Positions 43,236 through 51,269 of a DNA stretch of 64,000 nucleotides are shown one piece after another. Each line of letters starts with the position of its first letter. Position 1 is the stretch's first letter. The DNA comes from Paludibacteraceae bacterium. Lineage in GTDB: Bacteria > Bacteroidota > Bacteroidia > Bacteroidales > Paludibacteraceae. The notes under the pieces were generated by a model. That model was not told the origin of the DNA, searched no databases, and worked only from the letters and a program-made list of their open reading frames with translations. The DNA lies in assembly GCA_024401645.1 (NCBI GenBank), contig JAKSKR010000013.1:1-64000 (forward strand), given 5' to 3'. Position numbers and translations under genes: made by a program.

Positions 43236-44576
43236 TTATGCGTTTTCTTCGTCACCCATTAAGAAACGGCGTAGCAAAAAGCCCAGGAAATAGGGAAAGG
43301 TGTAGAATTGGCCATTGAAGCCGATATTTCTCTTACAGAACTTAATGCCGTATTTTATGTTGTTCTCATTGCCTTCTTTCGTCAGTTTGTTTAGCGATGC
43401 CGTCGCATTGTTGTTGGCCTTCACTTCAATTGGAACAATCGAGGTTAGGTCTCTAACCATAAAGTCCATTTCAACCGACGATTTCTCGTTCTTGAAGAAA
43501 AACAGGTCGTAGCCTTGTTTTGCCATCATGTCCCCTACAATGTTTTCGAACAAGGCTCCTTTGTATATGCCGAAGTTCTTGTTCTGCCGAAGATCTTGTT
43601 GCGACTCGTTATCGAGTGACGCAATTAACAGACCAGTGTCTTTGTAGTATATTTTATACTGTTTGGGATCGTAGTTCCCCTTTAGTGGCAGTTCTAGCAT
43701 TTCTAGGCCATAACATACGTTTATTATGCCGGCATTCATTAGCCATTCCACAGCGCCAATGTATTCGCGGTTCCTTGCTCCTGTTGCTATTTTTGTCACC
43801 TGAAAGCGCTTGTTCTCTTTTGCAAGGAATGTGGATATGTGGCGGTACACGGCTAAAACCTTACCTTTCTCGAACCCGGTTGCATATTTTGTGATGTCTT
43901 CCTCGTAGTCTTTCAGCAACTGCTTTTGCAACGACAAGGTGCCACTGAAGTTACCATTCTCTACGAAGTTGTTTACAACTTCTGGCATGCCGCCGGTAAT
44001 CATGTAGTCGTTGAACAGTCCATAGAATACGTTTAGCTCAAGTTCCGAAAATGGTTTCACATCTTTCATGTGTTGGTATAGGTATTCTATTTGCTGTTCG
44101 TTATAGCCTTTTGCCCAAAGGAATTCTTCGAAGTCGAGCGAATACATTTCGTAATCTTCCTTATATCCTACGCTGTTCGATTCTATTTCGTTGTAGTATA
44201 TGCCCATAAGCGAACCAGAACATATAACGTCGAATCGGCCGTCTATCTTGAACGGTTTTAAAGCCGTAGCGCAGGTGGGGCAGTCTTGCAACTCGTCGAA
44301 GAACAATAGAGTGTTGCCTGGCACGAACTTTGCTTTAGGGTTAAGAAACGTAATGTTCTTTATTATGTCGTCAACCTCATAACCATCTTTGAAGATTTCT
44401 TTATATTGTTTTTGTAGTGCAAAGTTTATGGCAATTACATGCTTGTAGTTTTCCTTTGCAAAACATTCTATCGACATTGTTTTGCCTATCTGTCTTGCTC
44501 CTTTTATTATGAGTGGCTTTTTATCTTTCCTCTCTTTCCACTTTTTAAGGAATATATCTATCTTTCTTTTAAGCAT
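43236..44576 (-). CDS. AAA_14 / DUF4143 ATP-binding protein
   Basis: A 446-residue protein. The start has PLIIKGARQIGKTMSIECFA (Walker A), TLLFFDELQDCP (Walker B), then ATALKPFKIDGRFDVICSGS. The second half (YYKDTGLLIASL, FENIVGDMMAKQG, EMDFMVRDLTSIVPIEVKA) is the DUF4143 domain with a PD-(D/E)XK-like E-x-D and E-V-K. These ATPases are frequent in Bacteroidales and have no firm function. It is a single gene; a -7 box lies 21 bases before the start. Confidence 0.88.
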   Translation of the reverse strand: MLKRKIDIFLKKWKERKDKKPLIIKGARQIGKTMSIECFAKENYKHVIAINFALQKQYKEIFKDGYEVDDIIKNITFLNPKAKFVPGNTLLFFDELQDCPTCATALKPFKIDGRFDVICSGSLMGIYYNEIESNSVGYKEDYEMYSLDFEEFLWAKGYNEQQIEYLYQHMKDVKPFSELELNVFYGLFNDYMITGGMPEVVNNFVENGNFSGTLSLQKQLLKDYEEDITKYATGFEKGKVLAVYRHISTFLAKENKRFQVTKIATGARNREYIGAVEWLMNAGIINVCYGLEMLELPLKGNYDPKQYKIYYKDTGLLIASLDNESQQDLRQNKNFGIYKGALFENIVGDMMAKQGYDLFFFKNEKSSVEMDFMVRDLTSIVPIEVKANNNATASLNKLTKEGNENNIKYGIKFCKRNIGFNGQFYTFPYFLGFLLRRFLMGDEENA

Positions 44577-44596
44577 ATGCGTCGTTTTTCTTTCTG

Positions 44597-44604
44597 CAAA
44601 AGTA
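44597..44604 (-). promoter_or_regulatory. -7 promoter box for the AAA_14/DUF4143 gene
   Basis: TACTTTTG on the minus strand, 20 bases before the start codon. Confidence 0.5.
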
Positions 44605-44608
44605 CTCT

Positions 44609-44736
44609 AAAAATCACACTTTCGGCACTTTTTTAAGCTGAAAAATCACACTTTCGGCACTTTTTTGGGCTGAAAAATCACACTTTCGGCACTTTTTTAA
44701 GCTGAAAAATCACACTTTCGGCACTTTTTTTAAGGC
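44609..44736. repeat. Four tandem copies of a 32-bp unit
   Basis: Copies start at 44609, 44641, 44673 and 44705. Each has AAAAATCACACTTTCGGCAC, then a run of T, then AAGCTG; copy 2 has GGG in place of TAAG and copy 4 ends differently. AGCT-A-rich and T-rich-AGCT arms can pair, so each unit can form a weak hairpin. There are no variable spacers. Confidence 0.85.
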
Positions 44737-44791
44737 CCTGTTCATTCAAAAATGGCATACCTTTGAGCTTTTGTTGCAAATTTACCAGCGC

Positions 44792-44832
44792 TGAAGGCGC
44801 GACACCCGCCAGCGTAGGGTGTGAACCCTACG
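44792..44832. repeat. GC-rich hairpin element in the intergenic region
   Basis: GCGC-TGAAG-GCGC and CGTAGGG-TGTGAA-CCCTACG stand close together. They resemble the hairpin set at 54801-54867 in style and could be members of a dispersed palindromic repeat. Confidence 0.5.
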
Positions 44833-45082
44833 ATTTTATATTGCAACATTTCGGGAGCGCTGAAAGTGCAACATCTGTTCCAGACATAATCATTCAATAC
44901 CGTAGAGTTTCATGAATTCAATCAGGTGTCGCACTTTCTGCACTTACAAGTTACAATTGCCATTTGGTATATAATTCCCTATATAAACCCCAAAAGTGAA
45001 AAAAATGAGAAAAAAGAGCCCTATAAATTTGCATATATATATATATATTAGCGCGTTAACGAAAATTCACACAATTTATTAT

Positions 45083-45775
45083 ATGTATCCAGAAGAAATA
45101 CAAACTTTGATTAAAAGCATTGTTGCCGATGGTAAGTACACTGTAGGTGAGCAAAGTGTTCTACATGAAAAGGCTAAGCAGTTTGGTATTGATTGTAATG
45201 AATTAGATGTGTATGTGCAAAACTTGATACGCATGCTTATACAGCGGGCGGAGGCCAAGGCTGAAGAACAACGTCAATCCCTTATAAAGGGTAATGTGAA
45301 AAAATGCCCTAACTGTGGCACAATTGTAAGTGCTGACTTGGACAAATGCCCTGAATGTAGTTGTGAACTCACAAATGTGGCTGCTCCGACTGCTTTGCAA
45401 AGATTTTCTTATGCAATTGAAAACTTGCCTGTATTTAAGAACGGAATTAGGAGAGAATTTCGTGCGGCATTTATAATAATAGAGTTCCCAATTCCATCTA
45501 CTAAAGAAGAACTTCTTGAGTTTATTCAGGCTATGGACTTAGGGAGAAAGAGCGAAGAACATGAAACCTTGAAAAAAACTTACGATTCGAAGTATAAGGA
45601 ATGTGTATTGAAGGCAAAAACATTGTTTCCAAATGATGAAGATATTATTAGTCTTCCTGCAACTACTGAAAAGACCGAACCGTTGAGTATTGGTTGTAAA
45701 GTAATGGATTCCGGGAAGAAAATCTTTTCAAAGGTTAAAACAATAGCTGTTACCATTAAATATTTGTTTAGCTAA
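45083..45775 (+). CDS. TerB-like N-domain plus zinc-ribbon protein, single-copy form
   Basis: ATG 45083 opens the shared start MYPEEI(E/Q)TLIKSI. Residues 1-50 (VADGKYTVGEQSVLHEKAKQ, then IDCNELDVYV) resemble a TerB-like or tellurite-resistance-type helical unit. At about 70-95 there is a double-CxxC zinc ribbon, KCPNCGTIVSADLDKCPEC. The C-terminal 130 residues are unassigned and end in a hydrophobic or amphipathic stretch (KTIAVTIKYLFS). It opens a six-gene same-strand cluster with paralogues downstream and an SPFH-GYF gene, suggesting a membrane-linked complex. Confidence 0.7.
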   Translation: MYPEEIQTLIKSIVADGKYTVGEQSVLHEKAKQFGIDCNELDVYVQNLIRMLIQRAEAKAEEQRQSLIKGNVKKCPNCGTIVSADLDKCPECSCELTNVAAPTALQRFSYAIENLPVFKNGIRREFRAAFIIIEFPIPSTKEELLEFIQAMDLGRKSEEHETLKKTYDSKYKECVLKAKTLFPNDEDIISLPATTEKTEPLSIGCKVMDSGKKIFSKVKTIAVTIKYLFS

Positions 45776-45801
45776 AATTATTTATACTTTATTTTACTAT
45801 T

Positions 45802-46935
45802 ATGTATCCAGAAGAAATAGAAACTTTGATAAAAAGCATTGTTGCCGACGGTAAGTACACTGTAGGCGAGCAAAGAGTTCTACATGCAAAGGCAAAGCAA
45901 TTTGATATTGATGGTGATGAATTGGATGTGTATGTTCTTGGCTTGGTAGACATGGTTAAAACGCAGTCGGGAGAACAAATCCAATCCCTAATGAATGGGA
46001 AAATGTATCCAGAAGAAATAGAAACTTTGATAAAAAGCATTATTGCCAATGGTATGTACACTTACGGCAAACAAAGATTTCTACATGCAAAGGCTAAGCA
46101 ATTTGGTATTGATTGTGATGAAATTGATGTGTATGTTCTTGGCTTGGTACACATGCTTAATGAGCAGTCGGGAGAACAAATCCAATCCCTAATGAAAGGG
46201 AAAATGTATCCAGAAGAAATAGAAACTTTGATAAAAAGCATTATTGCCGATGGTATGTACACTGATGGCGAACAAAGAGTTCTACATGCAAAGGCTAAAC
46301 AATTTGGTATAGATTGTGATGAAATTGATGTGTATGTGCAAGGCTTGGTACACATGCTTAATGAGCAGGAGCAGGCCAAGGTTGCGCAGGCGGAGACCAA
46401 GGTTGAAGAACAACGTCAATCCCTTATAATGGGTAATGTGAGAAAATGCCCTAACTGTGGTGTAATTGTAAGTGCTGACTTGGACAAATGCCCTGAATGT
46501 GGTTGTAATCTAACAAATGTGGCTGTTTTGACAGCTAAACAAAGACTGTTTAATGCAATTGAAAATGTGCCTGATTCTAAGAGCGGAATCGAGAGCGAAA
46601 CTCGTACGGCGTTTATAATAAAAATGTTCCCAGCACCATCAACTAAAGAAGAACTTCTTGAGTTGATTTCGGCTATGGACTTAAGGAGAAAGAGCGAAGA
46701 AGATGAAACCTTGAAAAAAGCTTTCAATGAGAAGTATAGGGAATGTATATTGACGGCAAAAGTAAAGTTCCCAAACGATGATGAATTTAATAGTCTTCTT
46801 GCATTAACAGAAAAGGCGGAACCGTTGAATGTAGGTAATAAAGTTATGGATACCGTGAAGGAAATCCTTTCAATGGTTAAACCAATCGCTATCATTTTTG
46901 CGATATCTACTGCCTTTAAATATTTGTTTAGCTAA
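45802..46935 (+). CDS. TerB-like/zinc-ribbon protein with triplicated N-terminal module
   Basis: A paralogue of the gene before it, with the N-terminal 67-residue module present three times in a row (starts at 45802, 46003 and 46204, an exact 201-bp period) before the zinc ribbon KCPNCGVIVSADLDKCPEC. Each module begins MYPEEIETLIKSI. The C-terminal part matches the first paralogue and ends in a possible membrane helix (PIAIIFAISTAFKYLFS). The DNA repeats are close to identical, so the triplication is recent. The start codon and the region before it are also conserved with the neighbours. Confidence 0.75.
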   Translation: MYPEEIETLIKSIVADGKYTVGEQRVLHAKAKQFDIDGDELDVYVLGLVDMVKTQSGEQIQSLMNGKMYPEEIETLIKSIIANGMYTYGKQRFLHAKAKQFGIDCDEIDVYVLGLVHMLNEQSGEQIQSLMKGKMYPEEIETLIKSIIADGMYTDGEQRVLHAKAKQFGIDCDEIDVYVQGLVHMLNEQEQAKVAQAETKVEEQRQSLIMGNVRKCPNCGVIVSADLDKCPECGCNLTNVAVLTAKQRLFNAIENVPDSKSGIESETRTAFIIKMFPAPSTKEELLELISAMDLRRKSEEDETLKKAFNEKYRECILTAKVKFPNDDEFNSLLALTEKAEPLNVGNKVMDTVKEILSMVKPIAIIFAISTAFKYLFS

Positions 46936-46968
46936 AATTTATTTATACTATTTATTTTTTTTATTATT

Positions 46969-48132
46969 ATGTATCCAGAAGAAATAGAAACTTTGATAAA
47001 AAGCATTGTTGCCGATGGTGAGTACACTATGCAAGAGAGAAAGGTCCTACATAAAAAGGCAATGCAACTTGGTATAGATGTTGATGAATTAGACGTGTAT
47101 GTGGAAGGCTTGACACACGTGGCTAAAACGCAGGCAGAGGCCAAGGCAGAAGAACCTATAGCTTCTATGAACAATAAAATGGGTAATGTGAGAAAATGCC
47201 CTAACTGTGGTGCGCCTATTGGTGGAGGTATGGTTAAATGCCCTGACTGTGGTTATGTCTTCACAAATGTGTCAGCCAATTCTTCTGCACAACAATTAGC
47301 AGCTCAAATTGCACACTGTAATTTGGACGAGATGAAGAAAATAATCCTTCATTTCCCTATACCAACAACAAAGGATGATTTGCTTGAATTTTTGATATCT
47401 CTTAAAACCAAAAAGGATTTGGTTTCAGATTCGGTTGAAGATAAATCCCTAATACCTGTATATGAAGCTAAATATAAGGAGGTGAAAACAAAAGCGGTTA
47501 CTTTGTTTCCTGATGATCCGGAATTGAAAAACTTATTAGATAATTCAAATGAACTAAAGGAAGGCTTAATAAGTGTTGTTAAAAGAGGAGGCAAATGGGT
47601 GTTCTGTTTTGCGATATTCATTATTTTGTTTGTTGCAGGTATTATTGCTTATTCGTTGAGAACAACTAGTGATAGTTTTAAAGCTGAACTCAAAGAACTG
47701 ATTTTCGAAAAAAAATATGATGAAGCTATAACCTATTATAATAAATATCCCGAATACGGCGGTCGCTACTCTGATGCAAAAAAAGAATTGACCCTTGCAT
47801 TGGCTAATGCAGACCGACCTAATGATGCTGTTATGGTGCTTGGTTGTGAGGGTGCACACCGTCACTGGGGCCATGAAGAGTCTATTCATTACGCCATTTC
47901 AGATAGTTATATTAGGACGCATAATTATGAAAAGGCGATTGAAGAATACAATACGGTATCAAATAGTAGTGTGTCAGTCTGTTATAAAAAGATTATAGAG
48001 GCGATGTGTAAGGAAGGGATGATTTCTGATGCTAAAAAGTTTAAGGAAAGAATACTTCTAGATTGTTCTAAAAAAGAGAGAGTTGTGCTCTCGGAACAAC
48101 TAAATGAATTGATCAAGTTTTATGAAAAATAA
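46969..48132 (+). CDS. TerB-like/zinc-ribbon/TM/TPR-like protein
   Basis: The third paralogue. It has one MYPEEIETLIKSI module, a zinc ribbon (KCPNCGAPIGGGMVKCPDCG), then about 120 residues of helix, one membrane helix (WVFCFAIFIILFVAGIIAYS, about 205-225) and a C-terminal 160-residue helical part with TPR-like spacing (KKYDEAITYYNKYPEYG, HNYEKAIEEYNTVS). The topology would put the zinc ribbon and the TPR-like part on opposite sides of a membrane. It ends five bases before the next gene. Confidence 0.7.
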   Translation: MYPEEIETLIKSIVADGEYTMQERKVLHKKAMQLGIDVDELDVYVEGLTHVAKTQAEAKAEEPIASMNNKMGNVRKCPNCGAPIGGGMVKCPDCGYVFTNVSANSSAQQLAAQIAHCNLDEMKKIILHFPIPTTKDDLLEFLISLKTKKDLVSDSVEDKSLIPVYEAKYKEVKTKAVTLFPDDPELKNLLDNSNELKEGLISVVKRGGKWVFCFAIFIILFVAGIIAYSLRTTSDSFKAELKELIFEKKYDEAITYYNKYPEYGGRYSDAKKELTLALANADRPNDAVMVLGCEGAHRHWGHEESIHYAISDSYIRTHNYEKAIEEYNTVSNSSVSVCYKKIIEAMCKEGMISDAKKFKERILLDCSKKERVVLSEQLNELIKFYEK

Positions 48133-48137
48133 ATTCT

Positions 48138-48770
48138 ATGTCTGAGTCAAAAACTACGTCTTTAATAGAAGCTTATATCAATAAGGGGTTTGGTTCTATG
48201 TCCAAAAACGATTTTGAGGTTTGGATATTTCACGAAATGCTACAAATGGAACCATACAAAAACTTGTCTGATTTTGGAATAAGTGTAATACTAAGAATAC
48301 CGGAAGCGAAAGTTAAACGATTAAGATATGAAGCAAGTTTAAAATATCCCGAAAGTTTTGAAATTAGGGACATATTAAAAAAGGCATTGATCAACGCTAG
48401 GTATGTGAAAAGCTGCGATAGCGTGAAATTTGCAATTAACGACAAGTTTAAACGCCAGTTCTTGTATGATAAGCTTGCTGCTGATGGACGATTTTTTGAT
48501 AGCTCGTTCAATTCAAGTATTATATCTATTAAGGGACCTGATTTGCTGTTCTTGATAGAACAAACTTTTTCTACGGAAGAGAAAGAAAAAATAGTGAACC
48601 TAATAAGAGACGCTGTTAAAGAAAAGGATTTTTTGAAAGAAAAGTCTTTTGCAGATCTTGTTGCAGAGTATTGCCCTAATCTTGTTGAAAACTTGGTGAC
48701 CCGTGTGACTGAAAAACCGTTTGAAAACTTGACGGACTTAATTATTAATACAATACAAAATTTATTCTAA
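48138..48770 (+). CDS. Unknown helical protein with a helix-turn-helix-like segment
   Basis: The 210 residues are mostly helical. The middle contains NDFEVWIFHEML, then LSDFGISVILRIPEAKVKRL and RYEASLKYP, which looks like a short helix-turn-helix. The C-terminus is amphipathic (LTDLIINTIQNLF). I recognise no family. It stands five bases after the TPR-like gene and five before the SPFH gene, so it belongs to the same operon and may link its membrane proteins. Confidence 0.6.
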   Translation: MSESKTTSLIEAYINKGFGSMSKNDFEVWIFHEMLQMEPYKNLSDFGISVILRIPEAKVKRLRYEASLKYPESFEIRDILKKALINARYVKSCDSVKFAINDKFKRQFLYDKLAADGRFFDSSFNSSIISIKGPDLLFLIEQTFSTEEKEKIVNLIRDAVKEKDFLKEKSFADLVAEYCPNLVENLVTRVTEKPFENLTDLIINTIQNLF

Positions 48771-48775
48771 TTACT

Positions 48776-50095
48776 ATGGGACTATTCGGATTATTTGGAG
48801 GTAAGAACGAAGGGGGTATTATGGACGTCATTCGTTGCGACGAACAGGAATACCTCGTTTGGAAATGGCGCCCAAATGGTGAAAGCGTCAACTCCACAAA
48901 AAAAGAAAATAGTATTCGATGGGGTAGCAGCCTCAGGGTGAAGGATGGTGAATTGGCTGTGTTCGTGTATAAGCAGGATAACGGCGACTTGCACGAGTAT
49001 ATAGAGGGACCTTACGATCAAACGCTGAAATCGGATAACTTGCCTGTCTTGACTAAACTTTTAGGCGCAGCCTTTGACGGTGAATCTCCTTTCCAAGCCG
49101 AGGTCTATTTTATAAACCTTGCAGGAAATGTGCAGATCAAATTTGCGGTGCCTTATTTCGATGTCTTCGATCCGCGTTTCCTCGATTTCGCTGTCCCTAT
49201 GGCTGTGCGTGGCTCCATTACATTCAATCTTACCGACTACAAGAACTTCATTAAGCTTCATCGCCTAATTCAGTTCGACCTTGATGCTTTCAGACGTGAG
49301 ATTAAAGATGTGGTGATCAAGTACATCAAGTCGTATGTGACGAATGCGCCTTCGCAACATGGCATCCCTGTCTTGCAAATTGAAAGGCAAGTGGTTCAAC
49401 TGAATGAGCAAATAGAAAATAGTTTGCGACCTATCATTGAACAGGACTTCGGGGTGAATCTTAAACGTTTAGATATTTCGGCAATAGAACCTGACAAGAC
49501 CACCGAAGGGTATCGGGAGTTGAGAAAGGTTACTGCCGACCAAACTGCCAAGATGACCGTGGCCCAAACGGATATCAATATAAAGAATCTTGAAGAAACT
49601 ATGCGCATTCAACGCGAAGAAATGCAACGCGCTCAAAAACTTCAGACTGAAACCAATTATCTGGGTGCTCATGCTCTTAATCAGCAGGCCGAAGTCTTGA
49701 AATCAGCAGGTGAAGGCATGGGAAACGGTGCCGGTAATGTAGGCTTGACCGGTGCAGGTGGCATCAATCCGGCTGGTATGATGATGGGTATGATGGTTGG
49801 ACAAGCAATGGGTGGACAAATGGCTAATATGATGAACCAAATGGGCAACCAGGTGCAAGGTCAAGGAACGCCACCTCCTCCGCCGGTTATGTCGTCTTAT
49901 AACATTTCGGTGAATGGTCAAACAAGCGGACCTTACACGATGCCACAGTTGCAACAAATGGCCATAAATGGTCAACTAACTACTAACACTTACGTGTGGA
50001 AACAAGGTATGGCAAATTGGGCTTTGGCAGGACAAGTCGCAGAATTACTACCTTTGTTTGGTACAACACCGCCACCACCTCCTCCTTCAATATAA
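48776..50095 (+). CDS. SPFH (YdjI-like) protein with C-terminal GYF_2 domain
   Basis: A 439-residue protein. MGLFGLFGGKNEGGIMDVIR and YLVWKWRPNGE open the YdjI-type SPFH family; residues about 100-280 are the SPFH core. About 275-320 are charged helix, then a Met/Gly-rich linker (MMMGMMVGQAMGGQM), and about 385-435 (YNISVNGQTSGPYTMPQL, then VWKQGMANWALAGQV) is a GYF_2/DUF4339 domain. In Bacillus, YdjI is brought to the membrane by neighbour-encoded proteins, one with a zinc ribbon (YdjG), in an operon with PspA. The same logic may apply here. Confidence 0.85.
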   Translation: MGLFGLFGGKNEGGIMDVIRCDEQEYLVWKWRPNGESVNSTKKENSIRWGSSLRVKDGELAVFVYKQDNGDLHEYIEGPYDQTLKSDNLPVLTKLLGAAFDGESPFQAEVYFINLAGNVQIKFAVPYFDVFDPRFLDFAVPMAVRGSITFNLTDYKNFIKLHRLIQFDLDAFRREIKDVVIKYIKSYVTNAPSQHGIPVLQIERQVVQLNEQIENSLRPIIEQDFGVNLKRLDISAIEPDKTTEGYRELRKVTADQTAKMTVAQTDINIKNLEETMRIQREEMQRAQKLQTETNYLGAHALNQQAEVLKSAGEGMGNGAGNVGLTGAGGINPAGMMMGMMVGQAMGGQMANMMNQMGNQVQGQGTPPPPPVMSSYNISVNGQTSGPYTMPQLQQMAINGQLTTNTYVWKQGMANWALAGQVAELLPLFGTTPPPPPPSI

Positions 50096-50106
50096 TTTTT
50101 TTGATT

Positions 50107-50454
50107 ATGAAGATTCGTTTTATACCCTTATTGATTGCCATCTTGCTAATTGCATTGTTGGCTTACGGACTATATTCTTATTGTACTGGCGTTGGCATTC
50201 CTGTAATATCAATTAGTTCTGCAGGTGTCGGCATTCCGTTGTTAGTGTTGTTGGGGGTTAAACTAGAAGATGCGAGGGTTAAGACAAACATCTCTTTGGT
50301 GTCGATTCTCTTCCTTGTCATTGAACTGGGTGTTAACCTTTTCTTCTGTAACAGGTCCCCTTTCAGTATGCCTCCATTTGTAATAGCAAATGGTGTGACA
50401 ATTTTGATTTATATTTTGCTGGTTTATGGAATTAGTTCCAGTAAGAAGTCTTAA
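50107..50454 (+). CDS. Small four-helix membrane protein
   Basis: ATG 50107 opens a clear membrane protein of 115 residues with about four helices (5-24, 32-52, 60-77, 90-110). A longer frame starts inside the SPFH gene and is not used. Nothing identifies its function. It follows the SPFH gene by 11 bases and ends the cluster, so it could be a membrane partner. Confidence 0.7.
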   Translation: MKIRFIPLLIAILLIALLAYGLYSYCTGVGIPVISISSAGVGIPLLVLLGVKLEDARVKTNISLVSILFLVIELGVNLFFCNRSPFSMPPFVIANGVTILIYILLVYGISSSKKS

Positions 50455-50487
50455 TTGTTTGTTTTTACTGCAATGATGGAATAATAG

Positions 50488-50518
50488 AAAAGGACAAGTC
50501 TTTGTGGCTTGTCCTTTT
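50488..50518. terminator. Bidirectional terminator between the SPFH cluster and the DUF4878 gene
   Basis: A perfect 11-bp stem (50488-50498 with 50508-50518) with A and T runs on both sides, placed between convergent genes. Confidence 0.8.
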
Positions 50519-50574
50519 TGGCATCAGTAAAATACCAACTAAAAACTGTTGTTCAGTTTTTATTAGCTTGTAGC

Positions 50575-50973
50575 TTACTTAATTGCCCACTTCCAGTTGC
50601 CTTGCTTGGTTTTTCGAAGGTGGACGGTTTCGGTGTAGGTCTTGCCGTTATTATAGGTTTCTTCTACCTTAACGACAGCCGTATTATCGTCGGTTATGCT
50701 TTCCTCTGTAATTTTGTACAATTTCAGGTCTTTGGCAGAGTAGAGGCCTTTGGCAATGTTCTTCACACCAACCTTGGCTAGGTCAATCATCACACCGCTT
50801 GCGGTTTCGTCTTCGTTGAAGTAGAAGTAGTTGTTGAACTCGTCGTAGTTCTTGTCAACTAGGCATTTGTAAGCCTTGTCTACTGTCGCCTTGGGCGAGT
50901 TGAAAAGCATGTTGCATGCGTTCAATGCCAACATGGCTACTATTAGCACAATGGCGCTTGTTAGTTTCTTCAT
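50575..50973 (-). CDS. DUF4878-like lipoprotein
   Basis: A 132-residue lipoprotein: lipobox LNAC (Cys 20), then SPKATVDKAYKCLVDKNYDEF and VVKVEETYNNGKTYTETVHL, ending WKWAIK. That is the NTF2-like DUF4878 layout of Bacteroidota. Its ligand is unknown. Single gene, with a -7 box 25 bases upstream. Confidence 0.85.
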   Translation of the reverse strand: MKKLTSAIVLIVAMLALNACNMLFNSPKATVDKAYKCLVDKNYDEFNNYFYFNEDETASGVMIDLAKVGVKNIAKGLYSAKDLKLYKITEESITDDNTAVVKVEETYNNGKTYTETVHLRKTKQGNWKWAIK

Positions 50974-50997
50974 AATGTCTTTTGTTTATTAGTCGTG

Positions 50998-51005
50998 CAA
51001 ATATA
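50998..51005 (-). promoter_or_regulatory. -7 promoter box for the DUF4878 gene
   Basis: TATATTTG on the minus strand. Confidence 0.55.
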
Positions 51006-51066
51006 GCTAAAAGTTTGATTTCCTTATTGTATTTATTAACAATTGACACAAACTGCCAGATTGGTA

Positions 51067-51097
51067 TTGTAACAGAAGCGAATAATCCCTATTTTTG
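51067..51097 (+). promoter_or_regulatory. Promoter of the carB leader
   Basis: A TTG at 51067-51069 and TATTTTTG at 51090-51097, 20 bases apart, match the Bacteroidota -33/-7 pattern. About 170 bases of leader follow before carB. Confidence 0.6.
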
Positions 51098-51125
51098 TTT
51101 AATTTGAAGACAAGAAACAGATTAT

Positions 51126-51203
51126 ATGAAGGCAGTGGATGTGAAACATGCAGACTTGGGTTGTGTGGAAGGTATTTCCGCTGATTTTTCATTTCTTTGT
51201 TAA
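51126..51203 (+). CDS. Putative 25-residue leader peptide of carB
   Basis: An ATG frame of 25 codons (MKAVDVKHADLGCVEG at the start) ends in TAA at 51203, one base before a terminator hairpin. The last codons and the bases after them are U-rich. The layout matches a pyrBI-type attenuator, where RNA polymerase pauses in U-rich RNA when UTP is low so that the ribosome stays close and blocks the terminator. No direct evidence that it is translated. Confidence 0.5.
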   Translation: MKAVDVKHADLGCVEGISADFSFLC

Positions 51204-51204
51204 T

Positions 51205-51236
51205 TGCGTTGGTTTTGTAGCCTACGCATTTTTTTT
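51205..51236 (+). terminator. Candidate attenuator terminator in the carB leader
   Basis: TGCGTTGG (51205-51212) pairs with CCTACGCA (51221-51228) with one mismatch around an 8-base loop, followed by eight T (51229-51236). It lies 33 bases before carB, inside its leader, so read-through must be allowed for carB to be expressed. Confidence 0.65.
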
Positions 51237-51269
51237 ATCACGACAAGACAAGAAACAAATATTATAAAA

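Larger units (their letters stand above)
44577..45082. other. 506-bp intergenic region with repeats and hairpins
   Basis: Holds the promoter of the ATPase gene, four tandem 32-bp repeats and a set of GC-rich hairpins (44792-44832). No gene is evident; frames in the region are short and cross the repeats. Confidence 0.6.

Noticed and set aside
44609..44736. CRISPR-like array
   Set aside because: The units follow each other without any variable spacer and there are no cas genes nearby, so this is a simple tandem repeat.
51204..51269. Longer N-terminus for CarB
   Set aside because: The extra 22 codons run through the terminator-like hairpin and lengthen CarB beyond the family norm.
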